NCBI RefSeq assembly: GCF_020283565.1
Contig: NC_060060.1
Location: 35,774,001 to 35,838,000, forward strand
Reading direction: 5' to 3'
Origin: Trifolium pratense
Taxonomy: Eukaryota; Streptophyta; Magnoliopsida; Fabales; Fabaceae
DNA length: 64,000 nt
Within the stretch, counting starts at the first letter, position 1. Each line of letters starts with the position of its first letter. The notes under the pieces were generated by a model. That model ran no database searches, was not told the DNA's origin, and saw only the letters and a program-made list of their open reading frames with translations. This document shows, piece after piece, positions 21,079 through 33,800 of this stretch. The position numbers and the translations under genes were made by a program.

Positions 21079-24000
21079 ATGGCTGCTACTGGAGTTCTTG
21101 CAGAGATTTTAGATGGAGATGTATACAAATATTATGCTGATGGTGAATGGAAAAAATCTACCTCTGGTAAAAGTGTTTCTATCATTAACCCTACTACTAG
21201 AAAGCCTCAATACAAAGTTCAAGGTAATAATTTTCATTTCTCTTGTGTTTTCAAGTCCTTTACTTTTGTTATCTTGTATAATTCTTCATGTGGAAGTGAT
21301 CATGTTAGAATAACATGCAAATATATTGGTCTTTGAAATTGTGAACATGGTCAAAATAGTCTCTTAATTTTACGAATTGACAAATACATCTATGAAATTG
21401 TAACACGTCAGTCAAAATGGCCCCTCGAGTTGTTAGAGGATATGATTTGGCATGTCAAATGAACATGTGATCTTACATGTGAATATCACATCACCTAAAA
21501 CTTATGCGGCTCGTTAAATTCATGCATTTTATGTCAACTCTGAGGTTGCTACCTCGAGATCTAGACACGTTAAATAAAGTTTACATGCGATTAATTAGTC
21601 CTTAATGTGGGATCTGAGCAGGATGTCTCATGTACATTTGACATGTCATGCATATTATAGGCTCCAACGACAAAAGTTAACAGATGAACCATTTTAACGA
21701 TGCATTATAATTTTAAAGATATATTTGCCAATTCATAAAAATCAAGGACTATTTTGACCTATGTTCATAATTTCTAAAACTAATTTGCCTAATCACTCTT
21801 TTGCGCGATCAATGAAAATTATAAGGAGATGACAGATGTGTACTAAGCCTCTAAGAATGATATCCATGCAGCTTGTTCACAAGAGGAGGTTAATAAGGTT
21901 ATGGATTCAGCAAAATCGGCACAAAAGTCATGGGCAAAGACTCCACTTTGGAAGAGAGCTGAACTGCTTCACAAGGCAGCTGCAATCCTCAAAGAACACA
22001 AAGCTGCAATTGCAGAATGCTTAGTCAAAGAAATAGCAAAACCAGCCAAAGATGCAGTTACAGAGGTACATATATTGTGTATTACATTGTTCTGTTGATT
22101 GTTTAGGACTATAATAATATTGAGAATTCATGAAGATAATTGTAATTTTTCCTTGAAGGTTGTAAGATCTGGTGATTTGGTTTCTTACTGTGCTGAAGAA
22201 GGAGTAAGAATTCTTGGAGAGGGAAAGTTCTTGGTTTCAGATAGCTTTCCTGGAAATGAAAGGACCAAATATTGTCTCACATCCAAGGTCTATTTTCACT
22301 ACATATGCATATGCTACATTTTAATTTTCAATTCAATTATTACTATAGTACTTTAATCATTTTAGAACTGGAAAATCAATAGGACATTATATTTATACTT
22401 TATAAATTGTCACATTCAGTTGTATTAGTAATTTTTGTGATAACTAAATTAAATGATCATGGTGAAAATGGTGTGTTATCTTATTGTTTTGTTTTTCTTG
22501 GTTGATGATGTGGTCTAAGAAAGTTGCAATTGAATTTCAGATACCATTAGGAGTGATTTTAGCCATTCCGCCTTTTAATTATCCGGTCAATCTTGCTGTC
22601 TCAAAAATTGCTCCTGCACTGATTGCTGGAAATTCTATTGTACTCAAGCCTCCAACTCAGGTAATTATATCTTTAAGTTGTTTCCATAAGCTTTCGTAAA
22701 CAGTCTCACAAGTGTTTATGCTAGTAAATAAGTTCAAATAAGTCAGTACAGACAGTTTTCTTTTTATATTTATTGTTCCTTCTAATAGTTGTTTGATGTT
22801 GAATTTCAGGGAGCTGTTGCTGCTCTTCACATGGTTCACTGCTTTCACTTGGCTGGTTTTCCCAAAGGCCTAATCAGCTGTGTTACCGGAAAAGGTTCTG
22901 AAATTGGTGATTTTCTTACAATGCATCCAGGAGTGAACTGTATAAGGTGACTATATCAATATATGTATGATGCTGTGATAGTATGTATGTAAGTAATTTT
23001 TACCTCTACTATAACTTTTAACCTTGCTATGTGCTAGCTTCACTGGTGGAGATACTGGCATTGCAATTTCAAAGAAGGCAGGAATGATTCCTCTACAAAT
23101 GGAATTGGGAGGAAAAGATGCTTGCATTGTACTTGAGGATGCTGATCTTGATTTGGTTGCTGCAAACATTATAAAAGGAGGTTTTTCATACAGGTGAATG
23201 TCTTATTATGCATTGACTTAAATATAACTGCTAATACTAACCTAGATACCTCATCCGACTACACCATATGCTTCTTGATTTTTTTGGTAACCATGTTATT
23301 GGTATCCGCCAATTTTTCCTGTAACTAATATTCGTCGGAGAACCTAGATGAACTCCTTTAGTAAGGTCTTTCTCCCAACCATGTTTTTCCCATTTACAAC
23401 GGTTGAAACTAAGACCTTGCTTAAGACATCTGAGTTCAGTTCCACTCGGACCAACGTAATGTTGGTATATGTTTCTTGATATGCATTATACAATATAAGA
23501 TAAATATTGCATGGTAAAATTCTCATCTAGAAATTAAATGTTTATTCTCTTGCAAAATTGTAATGTCGCTTACTTAAACTTCTTTTGACTAAAGTGGTCA
23601 GAGGTGTACTGCTGTTAAGGTTGTCCTGGTAATTGAATCAGTTGCCGATGCTTTGGTTGAGAAAGTGAATGCTAAGGTTGCAAAACTAAGTGTTGGAGCA
23701 CCCGAAGATGACAGCGATATCACCCCAGTTGTATCAGAATCATCAGCCAATTTCATCGAAGGCCTTGTCAATGATGCTAAACAGAAAGGAGCAACATTCT
23801 GCCAAGAATACAAAAGAGAAGGAAATCTCATTTGGCCTTTGTTATTGGATAATGTTAGGCCAGACATGAGAATTGCATGGGAGGAGCCATTTGGACCAGT
23901 TTTGCCGGTAATTAGGATCAATTCTGTTGAAGAAGGAATCCACCATTGTAATGCTAGCAACTTTGGACTTCAGGTAAAATCTTCACCCCTCTCACTTCAA

Positions 24001-24583
24001 TAGTCAATTACCCTTCAAAGAAAGAGTATATGCTTTCTTATAATAATATGAGTTTAACTTTGTTTCAGTCACCGTAAAAAGTTTACACTGTCAACAAATT
24101 ACAACCATATAAAAAATCTTTACACTGACAAAGTATATACACATTGAACTTGTTTAGGGATGTGTATTCACAAAGGATATCAACAAAGCAATGCTGATTA
24201 GTGATGCAATGGAATCAGGAACAATTCAGATAAATTCTGCCCCAGCTCGGGGGCCAGATCATTTTCCCTTTCAGGTGAAACCTCTATAAAACCAATCAAA
24301 TTATGTTACACAATTGATATTCTCGGTCCTAAAGTAGTAAAAAAAAATATGGTCAAAGTATCTCGTATAAATCGTGCACACAGTCAAACTGTGACACTTA
24401 TTTTGAGACTAAGCGAGTATCACAAAGCGAAAAACATGTATCTCATATTATGAAATGTTTTAATGACAGGGTATAAAGGACAGTGGAATTGGATCACAAG
24501 GAATTACCAACAGCATAAACATGATGACCAAAATCAAAACTACTGTGATAAACTTGCCAAGCCCTTCTTATACCATGGGATAA
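21079..24583 (+). CDS. GAPN: NADP-dependent non-phosphorylating glyceraldehyde-3-phosphate dehydrogenase (ALDH11)
   Basis: Nine exons: 21079-21223, 21872-22065, 22159-22287, 22541-22660, 22810-22946, 23038-23193, 23595-23973, 24158-24274, 24470-24583, giving 496 aa, the family's normal length. It is a cytosolic aldehyde dehydrogenase that oxidises glyceraldehyde 3-phosphate directly to 3-phosphoglycerate, yielding NADPH and bypassing GAPDH plus phosphoglycerate kinase. The ALDH active site is intact: general-base Glu264 in MELGGKDA and nucleophile Cys298 in GQRCTAVKV. Also visible are [19 protein letters not shown] (oxyanion Asn region), SFTGGDTG (nucleotide binding) and [10 protein letters not shown]. 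No transit peptide is present. All junctions preserve frame. Intron 1 carries a MITE-like inverted-repeat element. Confidence 0.97.
21331..21779. mobile_element. Long-TIR MITE in GAPN intron 1
   Basis: The left end (GAAATTGTGAACATGGTC, then AAAATAGTC) is matched by the reversed right end (GAAATTATGAACATAGGTC, then AAAATAGTC). Similarity continues for about 80 bp through CAAATAC/CAAATAT. I could not fix a target duplication, so the ends are approximate and the superfamily is open. Confidence 0.6.
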
Positions 24584-25311
24584 TAATAGTATATTTTTTA
24601 TGTATGTGTGAGGAAAAATCAATTTAATCTTAGCTGCATAAGTCATAGTAAGCTCACAAACCGCATGAGTTCAGTTGAGCATTGTATTCTCTTTTGCAGC
24701 TGGGAGGGAATCAGAGATAAATAACTTGTGTGACTATGTGATACTTCTGTCACATAGCTACTTTCATGTGTCTACTAAATACTAATGTTTAGCATGATAT
24801 GATGAATCTGAAATGTCTTGTACTTTATCAATAAGTTAGGAATATGATTATTATCAACAACAAAAAAAGTAAGGAGTTAAATGTGTCTACTAATGTTTAG
24901 CATGATAACTTCCCCTTCTATCTTTTCATAAGAGTTGCAAAAACATGATTCTTCATTATATACTTTTTTATAAGATAACCATAACCACTTGAGCTGATAG
25001 TTCAGTTGTAAAATTTTAATCTTATCATCTCAAAGTACAATTTTTTTAATAATAATCCTTGATTTTGTGTAAGTACTTGACTTTTTTTAGTACTTAAGTT
25101 ATTTATTTGAAAGGAGGAGTACTTAAAGTTAATGATGCTAATTAGGGACCAAAATGCATGTTGCTGCTTTAGTACTTGAAATGTATTTTTTTTCCATGGC
25201 GCCGCTTTTATTTCTCGCGCACCCTTCTCCATTTCGAAATTTTATCCTTCCACTACTGAAGTAGCGGACATTATAAAAATGAGAAATTTGATTAAAAAAA
25301 CACCCCGTAAC

Positions 25312-25382
25312 ATGAAATTTTCAAGATTTTACACCGTCTATTACTTAAGCGGACGTGTAAATTTTTTAAAATTTCATGTATA
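25312..25382. repeat. Imperfect inverted repeat (hairpin), about 30-bp arms
   Basis: CATGAAATTTTCAAGATTTT, then ACACCGTC, is mirrored by GGACGTGTAAATTTTTTAAA then ATTTCATG, around a loop of about 12 nt. Confidence 0.65.
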
Positions 25383-25599
25383 AGGAGAGTCAATTAGTTA
25401 AGTAGCGAACTCAATTCGTAGCAAATAGCAGAAGAAATATTTTGATATTTTTATGGGGTGCGCGAAAACCAAAAGAAATTCTCTTGAAAATACAAGAAAC
25501 ATGAGTCCTTGGCAAAGCTAAATTGCCCATTGGGCCAACTCGCCAAACATGACGAAATTTTCTCATCCACCCACTCACTTTTTCCCCTATCCCCTAACA

Positions 25600-25645
25600 A
25601 TTCGGAAAACGTTTTCCGAATTTTTTATAGTGTAAATTTTACACT
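25600..25645. repeat. Adjacent perfect palindromes
   Basis: ATTCGGAAAACGTTTTCCGAAT-type symmetry at 25600-25621 (core TTCGGAAAACGTTTTCCGAA) is followed by TAGTGTAAATTTTACACTA at 25628-25646. A degenerate repeat of the first (GTTCGGAACGTATTTTTCGAA) follows by 25678. Confidence 0.75.
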
Positions 25646-26964
25646 AGAAAAACAGTTCGGAACGTATTTTTCGAATTTTTTTACGCGCTAAAGAAGTAGG
25701 CGAGAAAGTGAGTGGGTGGGATGAAAAAATTTCAAACAAGACAAGTGTGTTAGCCCACCAACAAAGCAACAATGATTAGCGATGAATTATATTTTATCAT
25801 ACAAATCTCTTTTATTTTACAACCTTCCTGTAATTCAGTCTCCTGAATTTTTTTATTTTTTAATGATTTCATTGGCAATCATAAAAAAGACAATTCCTAT
25901 CTCTATCTCAATCAGCCTGAACCAAAGCTTTGAACGAGTTCGCATAAGTTTTGAACGAGCTATGTGACAGTTTGATGTAAAAAAACCACTGAGGACTTCA
26001 CATCAACACTCGCGTGGTTGCTCTGTTTAGATGTAAGATTGCATGAACATGAATTTATAAATAGAAATAATTCTCACTTTACAAATCAGTTTTATATTAT
26101 TGAGTTAAACTCGATTCAAGATTCAAAGACAAAGAATATTGTGATTGGTGTCTGAAGGTGCAATTACTAACATATTTGTTGAAATAAATGATGAGAATAT
26201 GTGATTTAATGGAAAATGAAAGGCAACATAAAAATGTAAGAATTGAGAACTAACTCTAGTCCAAGTTTATCCATCGATTTTTGTAATTTTTTTCATTCCA
26301 TTTTCTTTCCACAAAACCAAACACATTCTCTAAGATGCCAAGTTTTGTTGGAGAAGGGAGATGACCTACAAAATAAGTGAGAGATAATAAAGCTCTGGTG
26401 AACAAATTCATCACAAAGGACAAAGCCTACTTTATAATAAAACACAAAAAAACCAAAATTTTCCTAAAGCGCTTATGAATTAATTTCCATAGCATAATAA
26501 TGTTAGGTTAGTAAGTGGAGATTGAGGTGTAAAGAGTGCCCTGTGTGATTGCTACAGCCTACAGGACAAGGACATATACCCTATATCTTTTGCTGTTGCC
26601 AAGCTTCAATGAAGCTTTATTCATGTCTAGTCTAATAAAAACTTTCCTACATCTTAGACACATTCATGTTATGTGTGTTTTGAAGCTCTCTCGAGTCTTG
26701 TCTCGGTTAAGAATATGTAAAATGTGCACCCTTTTAGAACTTTAAACATTCCACCAATTGAACATGGATTTTCAATCACTGACAACACATAAATGTACAT
26801 ATACTATATAGTAGTATCTTTTATCTTTTATGCTCATCAATTCCAAAAAAAAACAAATTAAGTTTGTGTTTGATTTTGCAGTAGTAACTAGTAAGAGTTG
26901 AGTTTCATAAAACGGATGTCTTATTTGTAATTTGTCTGATTATTTCTATGAGCCTTTAAAAATT

Positions 26965-27762
26965 TCTTAGAAATTGAGTATTTGGTCAAACTTATCTTTA
27001 CAAAACCGGCTTGTAAGGTGAGGATTGTCTCTAGTTTATAAACACATATCAGACTATCTCGCAATCGATGTGGGACTTCTTAACACACCCCCTCACGCCC
27101 AGTACTATTGGGTTTGATGCGTGGATATAAACGGTGGGTGGCCCGATAACGAAAACCTGATACAATTTAAAAGTGGCTTCTTATAATAAAAAATAAATAC
27201 AATTTAGAAAAAAATCATCATCAACTTTTTGTTTTGACTAAAATCATCATCAATTTTAAATTGCAAATAACATAGAAAATAATTATCCTTATAATTAACC
27301 TAAAATTTTAAAAGTGACCTCTTATAATTCTTTTTTTTTAATTCACTTGTTCTGGTTCTTACTTTGTTAGTAGTGTTTTTTTTTAAAAGTAGTTTTTTTT
27401 GTCAAAAAAAACTGGATGTTTCTTTCTTCTTTTTTTTTTTAAGGGATTGGGCTTGGCAGTTGGGCCTTTATATTTTGCAACAATATATTAAGTTTTACAC
27501 CTCCACTTTTACTAATACCGTTACCCTATACAAAAAAATTTGAGGCCTTCAAATTTTAGAGGTCTGATGCCATAGAGCTTGTTGCACTTGCTTCTGGGCC
27601 GGGCCTGCCCAACGGATCGTGGAGAGGCTCTGATACCATATTAGAAATTGAGTACTATTGGGCATAACTCATCCTTACAAAACCGGTTTGTAAGGTGAGG
27701 ATTGTCTATAGTTTATAAACACATACATATTCAGGTCGTCTCGCAACTGGGACTTCTTAACA
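26965..27762 (-). mobile_element. TRIM-type LTR retrotransposon, 798 bp, complete
   Basis: Two LTRs of 121 bp (26965-27085) and 124 bp (27639-27762) flank a 553-bp interior. The 5-bp target duplication AAATT is perfect (26960-26964 and 27763-27767). On the minus strand the primer-binding site TGGTATCAGAGCC (27626-27638) directly abuts the 5' LTR and matches the initiator-Met tRNA 3' end. A purine-rich tract (GGGCGTGAGGGGGTG) abuts the other LTR at 27086-27100. There is no gag or pol, so it depends on other elements for movement. Confidence 0.92.
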
Positions 27763-27767
27763 AAATT

Positions 27768-28265
27768 GTTATTTAATTCTCACTATGCTATGCGGGTATC
27801 AATCTTGACATAACACAAAATTGAGTAACATTATTGGATTTGGTGCAATTATGTTATAGTGGTACTTTCAAATAATAATGACGAATTTTTTTATTTTACA
27901 ATAAAACATAGAATCAAACTCAAGAGCATACGCATACTACCAAACTCTCACTATTTGACCAAACTTGTGGCTAATTATAGTGACAATTTCAATACCATAT
28001 AGAAGTATAGATATACTTTGAGAGGAGGGGGTGTGCATTATTTGAATCATGGTCTGTGTTGAGTATTTTTGCTTTGTGAAACTTTAAAGAACTGGAATTG
28101 GTTTGAAACAATATTGTTATTTTAAAGTTTCTCAACAACTCACCCTTGGAATAAATATGACCAGGTCATGTGTGTAATATTTAAATGAAGTTGAGTAATT
28201 ATTTAGGCTAAATATTGAAGTAGTGTCGGATTAGTAGAAATATTGCCTGTAATATGTATGTAATA
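27768..28265. other. Intergenic with a SINE-like piece
   Basis: At about 27890-27975 the minus strand reads a tRNA-like SINE segment (TTTGGTCAAATAGTGAGAG, then GAGTTTGATTC). It is related to the better copy at 61.5 kb. Otherwise nothing recognised. Confidence 0.35.
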
Positions 28266-28390
28266 CCCCTTCCGTCTCAAAATATAAGGAAAAGTTAGTC
28301 AAAGAAACTTAATGTATTTGATTAAAGATTTTAATCAAATATATTCATTTTTATTAACCAACTTTTACTTATATTTTAAGATGGAGGACG
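28266..28390. mobile_element. Short Stowaway-like MITE
   Basis: The ends CCCCTTCCGTCTCAAAATAT and (reversed) CGTCCTCCATCTTAAAATAT are inverted repeats, bounded by TA on both sides. The interior is AT-rich and partly palindromic (ATTTGATTAAAGATTTTAAT near 28316). Confidence 0.75.
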
Positions 28391-28520
28391 TATGTAGGAC
28401 CGTTTCAAATACTCCAACTTATTTATTTAAAAAACCTTTTTAGCCATACGGCCCATCTCATTCCATGCGTTGCTAACTTGTAAGTTTTTTTTGGCCACTT
28501 TTAACATCTTATTCCATTTT

Positions 28521-28963
28521 GATGTTTTCTCTCCCAACCCCCCTCAATTCTTTTTTACCCCCCAAAAATTCAAGTTTGCCCCTTGCGGTTTGAAACATTT
28601 TTGCCAAAAAACTTCGGTTCGTATTCACCGAAGCCAAATATTAGACCATTTCGGTAACTGCAAACTGAACATTAGCGTTTTCGGTACACAAAAAACGAAC
28701 GTCAGCTTGTTCGGTATTTGCGAACCGAAATGTCCTAGATTTCGGTACGTTGGTCGCTGGAATTAGGTCATTTTCGGTAGAATTTTACCGAAATAATTGT
28801 TTCGGTACCTGCGAACTGAAATGTCCCAGATTTCGGTAAGTGGTTACCGAAATTTATCAGCATGTCAGCATATTTCGGTTCGTATAAACCGCAGTACCCC
28901 AGGGGCAAAAACGGAAATTCATGGGGTAGAAAAGAATTGAGGGTGGTTGGGAGAGAAAACATC
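28521..28963. mobile_element. Mutator-like MITE, 443 bp, with internal TTTCGGTA palindromes
   Basis: Long terminal inverted repeats start GATGTTTTCTCTCCCAACC on both ends and extend about 100 bp. The 9-bp target duplication TTCCATTTT is perfect (28512-28520 and 28964-28972). The interior repeats TTTCGGTA/TACCGAAA and GAACCGAAATGTCC(C/T)AGATT many times in both orientations. Non-coding. Confidence 0.93.
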
Positions 28964-29244
28964 TTCCATTTTTGTCTGTTGGTTGAATGAAATGTGTGTG
29001 TTTCACTGTCAAAAAATTAAAGATTACCCTTTTAAAGAAAATAAAAACACTTCTCTCACACAATGGTTGAATGGTTTTTAAGATGAGCTTAATAGATATG
29101 TTATGTTAGTGAAATTAATTTTACATTCACATTCAATCGTAAACAAGCATTTCTCCATGTCATAGTGGGATATATAATGGGGATGATTTGACGCAATATA
29201 TATTTGCTATTGAATGACACTCTAAAATTAGTTAAAACTGCTTA

Positions 29245-29554
29245 CTTCCTCGGTCCCATATTATAAGGAAAAAAAATCACTTTTTCTTGTCACAAATTAT
29301 AAGCAAAAACAATTCACTTTTGTCATTTTCAAGATTTACTTTTACTTATTCTCTTGAAATTTAATACAAATTGCATTTAATTTACTCTCTCTTCTTTTTC
29401 CCATAATCAATAACCAATAAAAATTCTTTTTACATCTTCCGATGAAACTTATTTCAAGAAAAACATAAAAAGTCACACTTCAAATTATCATATTAACTTT
29501 TCTTAATAAGTGTGAATTATTTTTTTTTTACTTATAATATGGAGACGGAGGGAG
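29245..29554. mobile_element. Stowaway-like MITE, 310 bp
   Basis: The left end CTTCCTCGGTCCCATATTAT and the reversed right end CTCCCTCCGTCTCCATATTAT are inverted repeats. Both sides are TA. Non-coding. Confidence 0.85.
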
Positions 29555-29935
29555 TACACATATATTATTTTCTCTTTTATGGTATACATTTCATGATTGT
29601 GTAAAATAATATGGTAGAGAGTTGTCTCATGGTGCATGTACCTCTATTAATGACAAAATTAATGATAGAAAAGTGACTTTTTATATCTTTAAGGTATTGA
29701 ATGCACAAATTTTAAGATAATTTTTTTTTATTAATATCCTTAGTTAGTGCCACGGAGGAAATGTTTAGCATTTTCCATATTAAAAATCGACCACTCACAC
29801 CGAACTGTATTTGGCAACAAACATTGGAGAAAAATCACAATTAATACCTATCCTTTTTGTCTGGCGAAGCAGGCAAAACACTGTTGAAACGGGATGGAGT
29901 GAGAAGACCAACGGAGCACAGTTTAAACGGAGAAG

Positions 29936-30416
29936 CAAGGTTTAAAATTGCGGACCACATCACCTGATGCGGCCGCAATATTGCGGATGCGAACCGCAAC
30001 GCAACCGCATCAGACCTTGCGGTGTGAACTTAAATCACATGCAATGCCACAACGAAACCGCAACACAATGACATTTTTCTGCAACGCAAGGGTGTTTTGA
30101 CCGCAACAAATAGCAAGGACATTTTTTTTACTTTGTTATTATTTTCTTCATTGTACTTTCATAAACAATTAACAGTGTTATTTATGTTTTTTTATTTTTT
30201 TAGAAATCAATGTTATTCATGCTAATGTTTGTTTCACTTGAGTTACTTAAAAATGAATTAAAATTTATAAAGAACTATAAATAAAAGATATATAAGAAAT
30301 TCTAATAATTATAGTTTTTTTCTATGTTTGTCCGGATAGTAAATTATTCTACGCCGCAACGGTGACCACAACCACAACACTTGCATCTGCATCCGCGACC
30401 GCAGTTTAAAATCTTG
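29936..30416. mobile_element. hAT-like MITE, 481 bp, upstream of the bHLH gene
   Basis: Terminal inverted repeats CAAGGTTTAAAATTGCGG and (reversed) CAAGATTTTAAACTGCGG. The 8-bp target duplication is CGGAGAAG (29928-29935) versus GGGAGAAG (30417-30424). The interior is rich in GCGG/CCGC blocks. It ends 400 bp before the bHLH start codon. A relic of the same end appears near 53920-53960. Confidence 0.85.
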
Positions 30417-30608
30417 GGGAGAAGAGTAGCGGAGCACAGTTGAAACGAGAAGAGCGAAGGGAGAAGATCTAGACCGTTGAATTTTTATGTGCACACGTGT
30501 CACACATCTGTAAAATAATACAAATTCCAAACTGCAGTGGATCTGGACTCAGTTGATCCATCCTTCCTTCCTGGTGAAACGCATTGCTCTGTTGCAACTC
30601 CGTGTTTT

Positions 30609-30611
<3 letters not shown>

Positions 30612-30696
<85 letters not shown>
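30612..30696 (+). repeat. (CT)n microsatellite in the bHLH leader
   Basis: An 85-bp pure CT run, 120 bp before the start codon and probably in the 5'UTR or core promoter. Pyrimidine runs of this type are common in plant leaders. Confidence 0.95.
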
Positions 30697-30699
<3 letters not shown>

Positions 30700-30815
30700 T
30701 TCTTGTTACTAATAAATAAACTTTCATTTCAACCCTCTCTCACTCACATTCAACACAAGTTACACAACACAACACAACAAACAAACTTCTCTTTCATTTC
30801 TAACTAACTTCCTTC

Positions 30816-33800
30816 ATGCAACCTTGCAGCAGAGAAATGCAATCCCTCAACTCCCTCTTCAACTCTTCTTCTTCTTCCGAAATTCCAATTCCACAACTCC
30901 AAAATCACTCACAGATCCAAATCAACAACAACAACGACGCATTCCATAACGACGATTTTCTCAAACAAATGCTCTCCAATCTCCCTCCATCTTCTCCATG
31001 GACTCTAGACCCTAACAATCCTAAACCCTTATGGGACCCTAATTCCGACGAAAATGTCACTTTCCCTAATTACGAAGAACAACACAACAACCTTTCATCC
31101 AAATTTCGTAACCACCAGATCACTGACAAGTCCGCCGCTGCTCTCATGCTTCTCATGCCTACTGCCGCCGATTCCGGACTTCTCCACATGCCTGCTGACT
31201 TTGACTCCTCTCAAAACGATGTCGTTAACGCTTCCTCCGTGAGTATTATTACTAATATTTTCTCACGCCGTTAATTATTTAACAACGCTCTTTTTATTTT
31301 ACTTTTGTAGTACTGAATATTTTATTCTTAGCTTTTACAGGCTGGTGACGGTTCCGTTCAAGCTCTCTTCAACGGTTTTTCCGGATCTCTCCATGGTGTC
31401 GCCGCCAATCAAACTCATCATTTTCAACCTCCTCAGGTTCTATTGCTTTTTTTTTTTTTTTAATTTTAAATAATACAATTAGTATTTAAGTTTAATGGAC
31501 ATACATGTAGCTGTAAAATAGTTTTACACCGACATCCAATAAGAAACCACCGTTCTTCCATATCATATAAGTAGTTACAAAATAACCATTCATAGTGGAC
31601 TTTCATTGAATGTTGTGTAAAATTGTTTTACACTGACCGTGCATATCCTTTAAATCCTTGGTATTTTATTACTTGATTTAATTTAATTTTTGGGAAATTT
31701 GAATGATAGGGACAGAGTTTTGGAGGTGGTTCAGTGAGTGCAACGAACCAAGCTCCGGCCAGCGGTGCTCCGGCTCAGCCAAGGCAGAAAGTCAGGGCTA
31801 GGAGAGGTCAAGCAACCGATCCACACAGCATTGCTGAGAGAGTATGTTATGTTAATTTCATTTCACACTACTATGACGTGTTTGGTTGTCCAGAAAATTG
31901 AGCACAATAAATAACTCTAGTTGTCATTTTCAGTGTAGCAATTAATATACTTATGAAAACGCCAAAACGTGCATATTTTTCAGAGAAAATGCGGTTGTTT
32001 GTCAGTGGCTAACAGAATATTGTACTATGTGTTTGTTAAATTAGGGCCTACTCTCATTCTGTTTTTGATTTTAAATTGGCTTTGTTTTGTTTCCATTTGG
32101 TTTAAGGTGCAACAAAACAAATGATTTGGTAGTAATTTTATTCTATTTATTTATGTTTGCAGTTGCGGAGGGAAAGAATTGCTGAGAGAATGAAAGCATT
32201 GCAAGAACTTGTTCCTAATGCCAACAAGGTAACACTAGAAATTAGGAGTGATATACAAATTAAATCTTCATGTGATATCTTTTAGAAATTAATTATTAAG
32301 CTTAGAATGATCATGGTTCATTCGTGCGTTTAATTACATGCCCACTTCTTTTATTTTAATATATCATCAAATTCTATAGACTCAATAATTTTCTCAAGAT
32401 GTGTTTAACTAATTAAAAAACATTTAAGATGAGACATTAATAAACATAATGTAATGGGTCTGTTTATCCTTGTTGAAATTTTAATTATTTGTTTGTTATG
32501 TGGGGTGACAGACAGACAAGGCCTCCATGCTGGATGAGATCATCGATTATGTGAAGTTCCTACAGGTTCAAGTCAAGGTAAGAAGATTCTCCTCTTTTCC
32601 TTCAATGTTTTTGGCAAATTCACAAAAACATACTGTAGTTTCTATTAAAAATACAATTATATGGATCTTGTTGTAATAAATAGTGACTACTATTTATTAT
32701 TGTAAAAGTTATTATAAAGTTATTGAAAATATCCATCGAAACGAATCTAACAATATCTTATATGTTAATATTTTTTTTTTATTAATAGAAAAATATAGTC
32801 AAAATAATATGTGTGAATAGTGCACAACAGTCAACTGTGTCACTCAATTTGGGATTGATGGAGTAAGTTTTTAAGAAATTGAATGCGCATTTTGCAAGAT
32901 AGAGTTTCTACATTTAATACCTTAACATATGCCCTTAATTTTCCTATTTAGCTAGGGATTTTGCAATATAACCTCAATAATTTGAGAGGATCTAGTGATT
33001 TAAAAATTATCCTATTTTAAAAATTTACTTTGAAGTAAAAAAAGAAATAACACTCATTAATTTCTTTGTTTGAAGTAAGTGTTTTAAGTAAGGGCTTCCT
33101 ACTACTAGTACATTTTGTCTCTAATTGTTGTTATTGGTTTCCTAATTGGATTTACAGGTTTTGAGTATGAGCAGATTAGGTGGAGCGGCAGCTGTAGCTC
33201 CCCTTGTTGCTGATATGTCCTCCGAGGTAAATTTCCGAACAATTTTCCACTTTCTTTCTGAATTTACCAAAGTTATTGTTGTACACTATTTATAGCAAAA
33301 AAGAAACTTTTGTTGTAGCTTTCTTGTTGCAAAAAAGAAAAGAAAAACCCACTTTTCTTCTACTTTTATTGGTTACTTTTCTTTCTATTTCAATGAAATC
33401 AATAAAATAAAAACGTTAACCAGCGACCAATATAATAGAACAGTCTTAAAATTTGTGTAATTTATCCTTTTAAAATATAGATAACATGAATTGATAAGTT
33501 AGAATTAACCATATTTGATGTTGGGAAAATAGATTTGCCAATTGATTAGCAAATTTTAGTTTAATTTTAAACTCTTTTGATTTGTATGTTATAAGAGCTT
33601 AGAAGTCTTCTCTTTGATGATATTTTCGGTGTTTGTATCCCTCGGAGTATTTGCTTAGATTCTCACTTTTCTTTTTTCTCTTGGAATTTGCCTTTTTATG
33701 TACAAAAAAAAATACAGAGAATGTTTTCTTCGATGTAAACTTTACTATTTTTAAGTTTCTTTAACTACTATGAAATAAGTTTTTTTTTTTAGAAAAATAG

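Larger units (their letters stand above)
24584..26959. other. 3' flank of GAPN and gene-free stretch with two palindromic clusters
   Basis: The first 250 bases are the GAPN 3'UTR, with AATAAG near 24829. The rest has no gene. It contains an inverted repeat at 25312-25382 and a set of palindromes at 25600-25660, listed separately. Confidence 0.4.
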
